This document shows, one piece after another, positions 23,408-34,263 of a stretch of 64,000 nucleotides of DNA. This DNA comes from Lantana camara (Eukaryota > Streptophyta > Magnoliopsida > Lamiales > Verbenaceae), in NCBI GenBank assembly GCA_037501455.1, contig CM074855.1, positions 34,133,001 to 34,197,000 on the forward strand, read 5' to 3'. The notes beneath the pieces were generated by a model. It was not told the DNA's origin, did no database searches, and saw only the letters and a list, made by a program, of their open reading frames with translations. Within the stretch, counting starts at the first letter, position 1. The number at the start of each line of letters is the position of its first letter. The position numbers were made by a program, and so were the translations under genes.

Positions 23408-24361
23408 TGTAACGCCCCGATTTTCAGACAGTCAGGTACGCTCGACACGTGTGAGTTTCGAGCGTTAGGATCTTATTTTATTATTTTTATTTATTCAATT
23501 TATAAGTGTTATATTAATTTTATAAATTGTGATCCAACCTGATTACGTGAAAATATATGAAATGTATGCCAACTTGGGAATTATGTTCCATATTGAAGTT
23601 ATTGTTACGTTAATTAATTGCCGAATGTATCTTAATTGCTTAATTGTCCTTAATTGTCCATTTACATAAATTAGAGGACCAAATTGCATGATAACCATTG
23701 AAGACTAGATTGATCATTTCCCAAACTTGATATACTCAATTGCATGATTTATGGAGTTGGAGGATTACATCATAAATACCACATATTTCCCCCAAGTGTA
23801 TCGATATATGCATCTCTTCTACAACCATCATCTTCATTTCATGCCAATCATCTCTTTTTGCTTTCATTCTCCACCGAACCAAAACCTCCAAAAAGGGAAG
23901 AGGAGATTTCATCAAGTTTATCAAGAGAGATATGGTTTTGGGAGCTCATTCATCATGCTAGCTTCATCATCTTCTTCTTCTATTTTCTTTCAAGGTAGAG
24001 ATGGAGATATATGATTTCTTGAATTAACATGTGAAGCTAGGGTTGAGATTCCTTTCATTCCATGAGTTGATATGATGCATATATTGTGATGTGGGGAGTG
24101 ATTTATGTATGTATCGCTTGAAATCATGAAGATTGGAGCTTGATTGCTCATAGGATTCTTATAGGTTTAATTGATGAATTTGGCATGATCAAGCATGAAA
24201 CAAGTGTTGGTATTGCGTTTTATTGCACTTTAAGCATGTATATATGTTTCCTTCTATGAATTATAATATATGGAATGGATTATGAGTGTTTTGGGAGCTT
24301 TGGGAGCTTGGTTCGTAGCTCCCCTGTTCTTCTCCCCTGTTTTCTGAACCTTCTGTGTAAC

Positions 24362-24563
24362 GGGAACGGCCGTTCCCATCCCCTTTACAATTGGGGAACA
24401 GCCGTTCCCATTATTTGAATAATGTGTCAGGCGGCGAGGACGGGAACGCCCGTTCCCACTTTGTCGCACAGACGGGAACGACCGTTCCCATCTTCGGGGA
24501 GCCGTTTCGGGACTGGGGAACGGCCCTTCCCATTTTGTACTAAAGCCTGGAACGGCCGTTCCC
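24362..24563 (+). repeat. palindrome array in LARD A 5' LTR (six dyads in three pairs)
   Basis: 16-bp dyads lie at 24362-24377 (GGGAACGGCCGTTCCC, perfect), 24394-24409, 24442-24457, 24474-24489, 24516-24531 and 24548-24563. Centre spacings are 32, 48, 32, 42 and 32 bp. Most deviations affect one or two central positions. Confidence 0.93.
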
Positions 24564-25055
24564 AAGCCACTGGAAGTGCAGAAAGTTTCTGCACAAAATT
24601 ACAATTTTAGCCCCTCGTTCCAATGGCTTATTTGACCCCAAATTGCTATTATATGATTGATTATATGTTGAAACAACATGTTATCATGCTACATTGTGTA
24701 TTGCTCGATGTCTCGTGTATGATCATGCCGTGCGTCAGTATATGAATAATATGCTTGAATTGTGGTCTCATGCACGTACATTGTCCCGTTTCTTGTCCAG
24801 TTGTTCTCCAGGGCGAAGATTGTGGATCATGAGCACGTTCACGCATTCACGAGTCGTGTGTCGCCTGTCAGGTGAGGTTTAATTTCTAGTTATATAGAAC
24901 CCATATGACCTTTACGTGGGTTTTGGCCAAAGGTATTTATATTTATAATTTCATGAAAGTACTTATCATTTCAAGCATGTTATTGTTCATAAATCAAGCA
25001 AGTAGGTCATGTTAGTATGCACAAATCAAGCATGTCATGTCATCAAGCAAGTCAT

Positions 25056-25350
25056 GTGTTCTCCTGGCCAGGTTCTCCTTAGGGAGGGCGCTGGACCGGT
25101 CCTCGGGCCGGTGATTGTCCGTCCAATCACAGGAAGAACAATACCATATCGTGTTCGTGTGTTCTCTTGGCCAGGTTCTCCTTAGGGAGGGCGCTGGACC
25201 GGTTTTAGAGCCGGTGGTTGTCCGTCCAACCACAAGAAGAACAAAGGCCTATCGTGTGCATGTGTTCTCCTGGCCAGGTTCTCCTTAGAGAGGGCGCTGG
25301 GCTGGTCTTAGAGTCGGTGGTTGTCCGTCCAACCACAGGAGAAACAACCC
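25056..25350 (+). repeat. three tandem 103-bp repeats with covarying hairpins
   Basis: Units start GTGTTCTC at 25056, 25159 and 25262. Each holds a hairpin with loop TCCGTC: GTGATTG/CAATCAC (25111-25130) in unit 1 and GTGGTTG/CAACCAC in units 2 (25214-25233) and 3 (25317-25336). Units 1 and 2 also have ACCGG ... CCGGT. Confidence 0.9.
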
Positions 25351-26073
25351 ATCGTGTTACAAGCAAGCCATGTAGTGATTGCATGATCTCCATTCCATGA
25401 ACGTGTTCTATGACTACACTATTGCATGATTGCAGGATAATTGAGTTGCGTGATCACCTAATAATTAACAAGCAAGCAAGTATGTTTATCGATTGCAAGA
25501 AAAGAACAAGAACTTAATATTGATAGTTGTATTCTCGGGCGAAGTTAGATTATTATTGAACTTGTATATTTACATTTTATAAACCTTCACCCGAGAATAT
25601 GACTTGCATGTTATCTGCGCTAATATATATTTAAACCCCTCACTCGGTCTTCACAGACTGACACCTCCACCTTTCAGGTTACTGCAGGTGCGTGCTAGGC
25701 GGGAGTTGAGTCGAGTTGAGTCCAGTTCATGTAGTCATGTCATCCGTGGTTCGTGTATTTATTTAGTATGAAATTGTAATTATTGTTATTGCTAAATTGG
25801 AGATGATAATGTATTGACATGATAAGTTAGAATATATTTGTTTGGAAAACGAGAAAAGACATGAATGATAAATGGAAATAAGTGATAGTGTTTACATTAT
25901 GCTTCCGCTTTATCTTATTGCACGTTGTAGTTATCCCGCCTAGCTTGTCGAGTATTGCATTGTCACCCGTTCGCTATAGGTTGGTTCATGTACGGATTGA
26001 CCATTTCGTATGTGAATTGACCTATAGTGCGGGGGTGTGGCACCTCCACGTGTCCGGGGTGCTACATCTTAGG

Positions 26074-26085
26074 TGGTATCAGAGC
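26074..26085 (+). other. LARD A primer binding site
   Basis: TGGTATCAGAGC lies 8 bp after the LTR end, same type and spacing as in the Tekay-like element. Confidence 0.85.
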
Positions 26086-27481
26086 CCGGTTGCAAAACCG
26101 AGGTTCTCGTGTCGTGTCGTGTCGAGTCTAGGTCGTACGGCATAGGAATTACTTGACAATTTGAGAGTCTTGCATATTATTTGAATGTCCTGACCTATTT
26201 GAACTCTTTGAATTGATTGAAATACTTGATAACTTGTGTTCTTGTATTGATTTACGTTATTAACTGCCAATATATTTACCTTGAATTGCCTGAAAGTATG
26301 CGATCAACGTGTTTTATTTTAAACATTGATGGACTAATGTTGCTTTTATATTAACTTCTCATTTTGACATCAACTATGTGACAATTACGTGACATGAACA
26401 CGCTTCACCCACATGCATTTATTTGCAAAGTAAGTTGTGAGTGACAGGTTTTGGGAAATGTATGAATCGAGACCGGAGAACTTTTAAAAATAAGAGGATG
26501 ATCAATCGCTTGAACCAAGTGGCAATGCGGCCAACCAAGAATGGATACCAAGATCGAGCACAACATTCCTATGGTGCCAGGTTCTTCAATGCATTCATAA
26601 GCACGTGCATCGTAATTATTAATTAAATGGCTTTTCATTTATAAATGTCGTTCTAATTGTATTTGAAATTTCCTACTTGATGCTTTGGAGACATGATCAA
26701 ATTATTTACTTTCTTTACCTTTCTTTATTTATATGAATATCTTCAAAGTGATATAATTGTTCTAACGTGTTGCATTGTAAATTGTTGGTAGATTGCTACG
26801 TGCATTGACATTTTAACCATCATGCATTATTTAGTGTTTATTGTTAATAGGCTCTCCCTACACTCTACACAATCCTTGCTTTTATTCTTACCGACTCGAA
26901 ATTAAAGAAAAGGTTCTGAATTATTGGGTATCATGGCTGGAATTGGGTCATTTGATTTCGCTTGGAGATTAAAAATATTTGGGACCGTGAGAATTATTGA
27001 TCCAGGATTTAGTAGGAGTCGGGGTATGAAATAAATATTGGAAAATTTTGGAACCGGAAAATGATGATAAGTTCAAGCAGATAAATGTTCAGTGGGTCTT
27101 TCAACCTTTAGAAATTAATCAGCATTTTGGGGTTCAGTAAGGGTAGGAAAAAGAACTTGTCTTGCTCTGAATCAGGGTGTTCACTTGGCAAATGTAAAGC
27201 TATAAGCAGTAGGTGGTAAGTACAGGATATGACATTTTCACGAGTAACAGAAGGGTTGTGGGATGCTGGAAAATTTAGTATCAAAACAAAGTGGTGACAG
27301 TTAGGGAGCTTCAAGTTAAGTATGTTGCTAGCAGAAAGAATTAGAAAAGGATCCTCAATCCAAAATCTTGATTAATAACAAGTAGCACAAGGAAAAGGTT
27401 ACGGGAATTGAGTCAGCAGAGAAGCTTGCAAGTGGAAAAGGACAGAATAAATGGAGTGAATAAGAAAATTTATATTTTCTT

Positions 27482-27492
27482 AAGGGGAAGAG
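27482..27492 (+). other. internal polypurine tract candidate (central PPT)
   Basis: TTCTTAAGGGGAAGAG nearly repeats the 3' PPT context CTTAAGGGGGAGAG at 29170. LARD B has the same at 46180-46190. It could prime a second plus-strand start or mark an old junction. Confidence 0.5.
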
Positions 27493-28834
27493 CCGGCCTG
27501 AAAATAATTTTAGGCCGGAAATTCGATAGCACTCGAGGAAGTTGGGAAATTCTAAGAAAACCGATTTTTCCTGGAAACCTCTATCAGAACCATGTGAAAG
27601 AAGTTTCAAATTAGCTAAACTTTTTCTCCCTCTTACCTAAAAGAAAAGTCCCATCATCGACAGTACCTTTGTGCCATCATCGATTTCAAGAAAGTGGGTA
27701 CACCGTCTGCAATTCTCCGACAACTTCCGGATATCATTTGACTCAGTAAATAAAAATGATGCAGTTGGGTAATGCTCGGAAGTAATTTTCAGTTTTAGTA
27801 GATTAACTCTGACAAGAGTTTTCTTACGAAGTTATTACTTATACCCTAGAGATGCCGGTAATAGCACATCGTGCTCTCATCCGGGTTGTCGCCGTCACTT
27901 CCATAAGTATATCAGTTTACCATGAACACTTCAGAAAGATGAAAGACTGCTTGATCCTCTCTTTCAAGATATTTCGCAGAGTTGGTAGGTAGGTCATCAA
28001 ATTTCAGGGGTCAAAGGAAGACGTTTCACTAGGACTTGACTTCTTCGGTATCTATGCAAGTGTGCTTGCTGAATTACTCTCACGGGATGATGACCTTGAT
28101 TCCTTTATAGTAAATAGCCGCCGTATTGTTAACTAAGGGAGTAAGAGCTCAACTTTCAGATTGCAAATAAGGAGTCAAGAATGTTGCTTCGGGAAAAGGT
28201 TTACTTTAATTACTGAGGTCGGAGAAATGGTAACACCTGTTTCTCTGTTGGTTGGACAAGAGTTGCTTGGAACACAAGTCAGTCTTTCAAGCTTGAATGG
28301 GCAATTACTCTCTAACAAGAAAACCAGGGTTATTTTCACTTCGTAAACCAGAAAGTAAATGTGAGAATTAGTGCAAGAAGGGTTCAACCGGTGAATCTGA
28401 GATTCAAACGGGTATAAAGATGTGGTGGTTAATGATGATTTACGGAGTATGTTAGAAATAGCACCAAGGCAGAGACGGTTATCAGAAGTGGGAATGTTGA
28501 GCCGTAACGGTATCGAGCAAGAGAAGTCTCAACTAAAGGATCAAGTACTCAACCGAAATGTTTCCACGCAAGAACGTTAATCTTCGGTGAATGGTACACT
28601 CAATCATGCATACCACGTGCACCATTATTTAATCAGTATTTGTTTATTATTTTCATATTCTTATACATGATTCCTTGTTTATTAATATTATTTCATTGCT
28701 CCATATATAATTCCTTGACTGTTATTACTTGTTTACATGAACCATTATCTTTAAATTATAAAGTTTTACGTGAGCCTTGCGTGATAATTGCAATTAATTG
28801 TTTAAGTGCTTGCTTGAATTTCATTTCGAGTGCG

Positions 28835-28940
28835 TGAGAGACGGGGATTCTCTCAGGGTTGTCAGGAGACGGGGCTCTCTTGTTACTTGCTCGAGAGACG
28901 GGGTTCTCTCGTTAATTGTTTGAGAGACGGGGCACTCTCA
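28835..28940 (+). repeat. hairpin cluster GAGAGACGGGG...CTCTC
   Basis: Hairpins TGAGAGA/TCTCTCA (28835-28855), CGAGAGA/TCTCTCG (28892-28911) and TGAGAG/CTCTCA (28921-28940) lie about 250-350 bp before the 3' LTR, with a weaker one near 28864-28880. The closing pair differs but stays paired. Confidence 0.8.
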
Positions 28941-29171
28941 GTATTTTCAACTACTTGTCAACTTGTTTTAGTGGAAGGTTAGATTTTCTTTCGAGTGATT
29001 AGACTCCGGAAGTTGAGGGTCGTGATCTCAACCATTGGAAGACTTTGTGGAATGAAGATCTCTTTCAAACTAATCCCTGACGGGGAGTAGCTAACCCACG
29101 TGGGATGAACATGTAAGAGCTAATTAAAATTCCAGGAATTCAGGACTTGGAATCCGAGGACGGATTCTCTT

Positions 29172-29184
29172 AAGGGGGAGAGAG
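29172..29184 (+). other. LARD A polypurine tract
   Basis: AAGGGGGAGAGAG immediately precedes the 3' LTR at 29186. Confidence 0.85.
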
Positions 29185-29185
29185 T

Positions 29186-31844
29186 TGTAACGCCCCGATT
29201 TTCAGACAGTCAGGTACGCTCGACACGTGTGAGTTTCGAGCGTTAGGATCTTATTTTATTATTTTTATTTATTCAATTTATAAGTGTTATATTAATTTTA
29301 TAAATTATGATCCAACCTGATTACGCGAAAATATATGAAATGTATGCCAACTTGGGAATTATGTTGCATATTGAAGTTATTGTTACGTGAATTAATTACC
29401 GAATGTATCTTAATTGCTTAATTGTCCTTAATTGTCCATTTACATAAATTAGAGGACCAAATTGCATGATAACCATTGAAGACTAGATTGATCATTTCCC
29501 AAACTTGATATACTCAATTACATGATTTATGGAGTTGGAGGATTGCATCATAAATACCACATATTTCCCCCAAGTGTATCGATATATGCATCTCTTCTAC
29601 AACCATCATCTTCATTTCATGCCAATCATCTCTTTTTGCTTTCATCCTCCACCGAACCAAAACCTCCAAAAAGGGAAGAGGAGATTTCATCAAGTTTATC
29701 AAGAGAGATATGGTTTTGGGAGCTCATTCATCATGCTAGCTTCATCATCTTCTTCTTCTATTTTCTTTCAAGGTAGAGATGGAGATATATGATTTCTTGA
29801 ATTAACATGTGCAGCTAGGGTTGAGATTCCTTTCATTCCATGAGTTGATAAGATGCATATATTGTGATGTGGGGAGTGATTTATGTATGTATCGCTTGAA
29901 ATCATGAAGATTGGAGCTTGATTGCTCATAGGATTCTTATAGGTTTAATTGATGAATTTGACATGATCAAGCATGAAACAAGTGTTGGTATTGCGTTTTA
30001 TTGCACTTTAAGCATGTATATATGTTTCCTTCTATGAATTATAATATATGGAATGGATTATGAGTGTTTTGGGAGCTTTGGGAGCTTGGTTCGTAGCTTC
30101 CCTGTTCTTCTCCCCTGTTTTCTGAACCTTCTGTGTAACGGGAACGGCCGTTCCCATCCCCTTTGCAATTGGGGAACAGCCGTTCCCATTATTTGAATAA
30201 TGTGTCAGGCGGCGAGGACGGGAACGCCCGTTCCCACTTTATCTCACAGACGGGAACGACCGTTCCCATCTTCAGGGAGCCACTTCTGGACTGGGGAACG
30301 ACCCTTCCCATTTTGTACTAAAGCCTGGAACGGCCGTTCCCAAGCCACTGGAAGTGCAGAAAGTTTCTGCACAAAATTACAATTTTAGCCCCTCGTTCCA
30401 ATGGCTTATTTGACCCCAAATTGCTATTATATGATTGATTATATGTTGAAACAACATGTTATCATGCTACATTGTGTATTGCTCGATGTCTCGTGTATGA
30501 TCATGCCGTGCGTCAGTATATAAATAATATGCTTGAATTGTGGTCTCATGCACGTACATTGTCCCGTTTCTTGTCCAGTTGTTCTCCAGGGCGGAGATTA
30601 TGGATCATGAGCACGTTCACGCATTCACGAGTCGTGTGTCGCCTGTCAGGTGAGGTTTAATTTCTAGTTATATAGAACCCATATGACCTTTACGTGGGTT
30701 TTGGCCAAAGGTATTTATATTTATAATTTCATCAAAGTACTTATCATTTCAAGCATGTTATTGTTCATAAATCAAGCAAGTAGGTCATGTTAGTATGCAC
30801 AAATCAAGCATGTCATGTCATCAAGCAAGTCATGTGTTCTCCTGGCCAGGTTCTCCTTAGGGAGGGCGCTGGACCGGTCCTCGGGCCGGTGATTGTCCGT
30901 CCAATCACAGGAAGAACAATACCGTATCGTGTTCGTGTGTTCTCTTGGCCAGGTTCTCCTTAGGGAGGGCGCTGGACCGGTTTTAGAGCCGGTGGTTGTC
31001 CGTCCAACCACAAGAAGAACAAAGGCCTATCGTGTGCATGTGTTCTCCTGGCCAGGTTCTCCTTAGAGAGGGCGCTGGGCTGGTCTTAGAGCCGGTGGTT
31101 GTCCGTCCAACCACAGGAGAAACAACCCATCGTGTTACAAGCAAGCCATGTAGTGATTGCATGATCTCCATTCCATGAACGTGTTATATGACTACACTAT
31201 TGCATGATTGCAGGATAATTGAGTTGCGTGATCACCTAATAATTAACAAGCAAGCAAGTATGTTTATCGATTGCAAGAAAAGAACAAGAACTTAATATTG
31301 ATAGTTGTATTCTCGGGCGAAGTTAGATTATTATTGAACTTGTATATTTACCTTTTATAAACCTTCACCCGAGAATATGACTTGCATGTTATCTGCGCTA
31401 ATATATATTTAAACCCCTCACTCGGTCTTCACAGACTGACACCTCCACCTTTCAGGTTACTGCAGGTGCGTGCTAGGCGGGAGTTGAGTCGAGTTGAGTC
31501 CAGTTCATGTAGTCATGTCATCCGTGGTTCGTGTATTTATTTAGTATGAAATTGTAATTATTGTTATTGCTAAATTGGAGATGATAATGTATTGACATGA
31601 TAAGTTAGAATATATTTGTTTGGAAAACGAGAAAAGACATGAATGATAAATGGAAATAAGTGATAGTGTTTACATTATGCTTCCGCTTTATCTTATTGCA
31701 CGTTGTAGTTATCCCGCCTAGCTTGTCGAGTATTGCATTGTCACCCGTTCGCTATAGGTTGGTTCATGTACGGATTGGCCATTTCGTATGTGAATTGACC
31801 TATAGTGCGGGGGTGTGGCACCTCCACGTGTCCGGGGTGCTACA
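29186..31844 (+). repeat. LARD A 3' LTR (2659 bp)
   Basis: Same length as the 5' LTR at a constant offset of 5778, with only scattered substitutions by eye, so the insertion is recent. All structural motifs recur. Confidence 0.95.
30140..30341 (+). repeat. palindrome array in LARD A 3' LTR
   Basis: Six dyads at the same relative positions as in the 5' LTR. A few substitutions fall inside (the fifth reads GGGAACGACCCTTCCC) and between dyads; spacing is unchanged. Confidence 0.92.
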
Positions 31845-31849
31845 GTAAC

Positions 31850-32571
31850 CACATGTTTTGAAACCTAAAGGCTGCCGACACCTTCTCCATTGACTCCGAG
31901 CATTCAAAGAGCAATGGGCAGTGATCAGAGGTACTCCTCGCCAGATGCTTGACTGACATATCTAGGAAAGTATTGATCCACTTCCCAGACACCAGAATTC
32001 GATCAAGTCTTTGCCACAGCCCTCCCTTCTCCCATGTGAACTTGGCGCCTTTGAATGTAGTTTGGACTAGTCCCGTTTCTTGAATAAAAGTATTAAACTC
32101 GCTCGTAGCCGATAAATCCGGTGGTCTCCTGCCCCCCTTTCTCTCCTCCGAACTTCGTATGATGTTGAAGTCGGCCCCTATGATCCAGCTTTCATGAGAA
32201 AGGTCCTCCTCCCTGAAAACGTTCCATATATCCCACCTTCCCACTGTATCACTTTCTGCATATATGATAGTAAGCATGATCGGTTTAGCCCATCTCACAC
32301 ATGAGAGTCTCAAGTGAAGGTACTGTCTTGCGTCTTTAAGAACTGTGACCTCCACATCTGCAATGCACATAAACCATATATGGTTAGAAATATTCGCACA
32401 AACTTTATTGAAATTAAATTTAAAACAAAAGTAACTAGAGTCCAAAGAGATCATCGGCTCAATGATGGCCATGAAAACCAATTTCTTACGCCGCCTGTAC
32501 TCCTTGAGAATACACTGCCTTCCCTCGTTACGTATTCCCCTAATATTCCAAATGACCCCTCTTATCATCAT
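31850..32571 (-). pseudogene. LINE ORF2, N-terminal endonuclease (APE-like)
   Basis: Starts at ATG 32571. Exonuclease/endonuclease/phosphatase landmarks in order are IWNIRGI (about residues 7-13), IEP (near 37), IIGADFNII (near 133), LDRILVSG and the SDHCPL histidine-aspartate motif near 220. This domain nicks target DNA for target-primed reverse transcription. The frame runs without a stop to the LARD A insertion point and resumes at 23403 on the far side. The domain itself shows no stop. Confidence 0.9.
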
Positions 32572-32732
32572 ATCCGACTTCCAGGTAAGGCCGACGATCT
32601 CAACGTTCTTTTAGAGGCCATAGTGTTGCGAGTTGGTAATTGTTTCTGTTTCTTCTTTTTCTTTTCCACCACTTGGAAATTTGGATCCGTTTGTTCTTTA
32701 TCCATAGAGTTGGACCTGGAATACAAAGCCAC

Positions 32733-34138
32733 CTATTTCAGTGTATCTTGGTCATCCTCCTCAAATTCATTGACATCGCTTCCATTTTCTGAGGTTTGTG
32801 TCATGATCATTTCATTGTTCTCCTTCTCATTTGTGTTCACCGACAAACCCACCAGGTTACTCCATGCTTCATTTAAGTCGTGTACCCCCGCCGGTAGAAC
32901 CACAGCCAGAGAATTTTCATCCAAGTTCTTTTCTGCGTTGCTAGTCTCAGTTGCAGGCTCCAACTGAACATCTTTTGTCTTGTAATGTTCAAATTTGCTT
33001 TGAAAGTTTCCTTCTCTTTGCTATTTTTTTCAGTGTTGGTGACTTCAGTTTGCTGCAGTTCTTCTAAAGCTTCCCATATTCCAGTTTCTTCTACCTCAAG
33101 TTGCCTTGAACCGCCCAGTTGTGTTTTCTCCTTGCTCACTTTCTGTACTTTCTCTCTCCTGTTCTCATTTGTTTCATGGTTCTTTTTAGCAAAAGTTTGT
33201 TGGACCCATTGTTTCGTACCCCCCAGATTCTGGGCAGTATTAGTAGCTGAAACCTTTTCCATCTCTAACCTTTTCTCCTGTATGAGGTCCCTGAGGTCTC
33301 CAACTTCCTTGCTTTCCATCCCATTTACCATTTCGTTGTTCCCATCATGATACTTTTTCTGATCATGTCCTAATTTGTTGCATCGTGTATAGTAGGGAGG
33401 TATTTTCTCATATAGGATTTCTTGGATGTGCGTCCCTCCATGGTAAGTTAGAGATAACTTCTCTTTTCTTGGCTTGAGTAAATCGATTTCCACGCAGAGC
33501 CGTGCCATAGAGGGCCTCTTTGCGTCCAGCGTTCCCTCATCAAAGAAAAACGACTCCCATATTTGTTCTGCAATATCCAGAAGGGTTTCTTCCTTGAAAA
33601 ACTATGATTCCAGGCCCTCTAACCGAAGCCACACAGGAACGATTGATGGCTCAATTTTGGGATTGAAAGTGGGAGTCCACTTGAACACTCTCATGGGAAA
33701 ACCATCAAAACCATGGAATTTCTTCAGCCAAATACGATTAAAATCCTCTTGGTTATCCAAACGGATGAGAACATGTTTGAAATTCAAGAGTCCAAGTTTG
33801 AATTCCCCCGATAGCTGTAGGTTCATGAAAAGCTTATGTAATCTCGCCATGGTAGGATATCCATGGGAGAATTTACCTACTAAGGCAAACTGGAAAGGCT
33901 TCGAAAGCTCTGTGATCTCCTCATCCGAGTACAAGATATTCGTGATTCCGTTATGCTCCGTGATCTTGCCATATCGACGGCTATTAGGGTCTCTTGTGAA
34001 AAGGTGAACCTTTCCTGCAGCAGTTTTGACTGGTTGTCTCCTTGCTATAGTTTTTGTGTATGTGTTGTTAGCTTTGGTAGCCGCTGCGTAGCTTTGTTGC
34101 ATGTTATTCCCCTGTAACTGTCCATCCCCAGTTTCCAT
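32733..34138 (-). pseudogene. LINE ORF1, DUF4283-like with zinc knuckle
   Basis: The likely start is the methionine at 34138 (METGDGQLQ). It contains the DUF4283-type region of plant LINE and Gag-like proteins (LVGKFSHGYP, FNRIWLKKFHGFDGFPMRVFKW) and VWLRLEGLES, where a TAG (33602-33604) interrupts; the frame continues to a degraded zinc knuckle (YYTRCNKLGHDQKKYH near 33380). A frameshift near 32970 moves the acidic tail into another frame ending at 32733. ORF1 would bind the LINE RNA; this copy is broken. Confidence 0.82.
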
Positions 34139-34263
34139 ACTTGGGATGATCAGCGCCGGCGGCGTAACCCAATCTGCCTCAAAATGCCGACAAAAGTTGT
34201 AGAACCCTAGCCGCCAGAGAGAACCTCTTGTTTTCACATATTATTATTAAAAATATTACACTT

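Larger units (their letters stand above)
23408..26066 (+). repeat. LARD A 5' LTR (2659 bp)
   Basis: Starts TGTAACGCCCCGATTTTCAG and ends GGGGTGCTACA. In order it holds donor-like CAAG/GTAGAG (23994), the dyad array, acceptor-like TTCTCCAG (24811), CAG/GTGAGG (24871), three 103-bp repeats, a TATTCTCGGG hairpin (25531-25599), the TCGGTCT/AGACTGA hairpin (25664 region), acceptor-like CTTTCAG (25677), and the CTATAGGT ... ACCTATAG box (25974-26027). Confidence 0.95.
26086..29171 (+). other. LARD A internal region, no recognisable coding
   Basis: Only short frames of 60-70 codons occur (26441-26626, 27408-27614, 28161-28346), none resembling a known protein. Blocks conserved with LARD B are the leader (26390-26440 vs 45055-45110), the segment around 27468-27665 (vs 46168-46364), the hairpin cluster at 28835-28940, and the segment near 29078-29160 (vs 50196-50270). 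Non-coding conservation suggests packaging or priming signals. Confidence 0.7.
23408..31844 (+). mobile_element. LARD A: non-autonomous LTR retrotransposon, 8437 bp, TSD GTAAC
   Basis: Two 2659-bp LTRs (23408-26066, 29186-31844) flank a 3.1-kb internal region with PBS and PPT but no gag, protease, RT or integrase. GTAAC lies at 23403-23407 and 31845-31849, and the LINE reading frame resumes across the site, proving the insertion. The PBS type and LTR termini suggest it uses proteins of a Ty3/gypsy element in trans; that is inference. Confidence 0.95.
19131..34243 (-). mobile_element. full-length L1-type LINE, split by LARD A, 20-bp TSD
   Basis: TTATTAAAAATATTACACTT flanks it at 19111-19130 and 34244-34263. 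Removing LARD A (23408-31844 plus one GTAAC) leaves about 6.7 kb on the minus strand: 5' UTR, ORF1 (DUF4283-like with zinc knuckle), and ORF2 with endonuclease, reverse transcriptase, zf-RVT region and RNase H, then a 3' UTR. Both ORFs are closed by several stops and frameshifts. The sense-strand end is GCCGG followed by 23 T (19132-19154 read as A on the plus strand) instead of an obvious poly-A. Confidence 0.92.

Noticed and set aside
24362..24563. CRISPR-like array
   Set aside because: Repeats are palindromes with paired spacing in a plant nuclear LTR; there are no uniform repeats with unique spacers and no cas genes.
26441..28346. short open frames as genes of LARD A
   Set aside because: They are 60-70 codons long, unrelated to known proteins, and not kept in LARD B.
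32985..33350. 121-codon open frame on the plus strand
   Set aside because: Antisense to LINE ORF1, which explains the sequence better.
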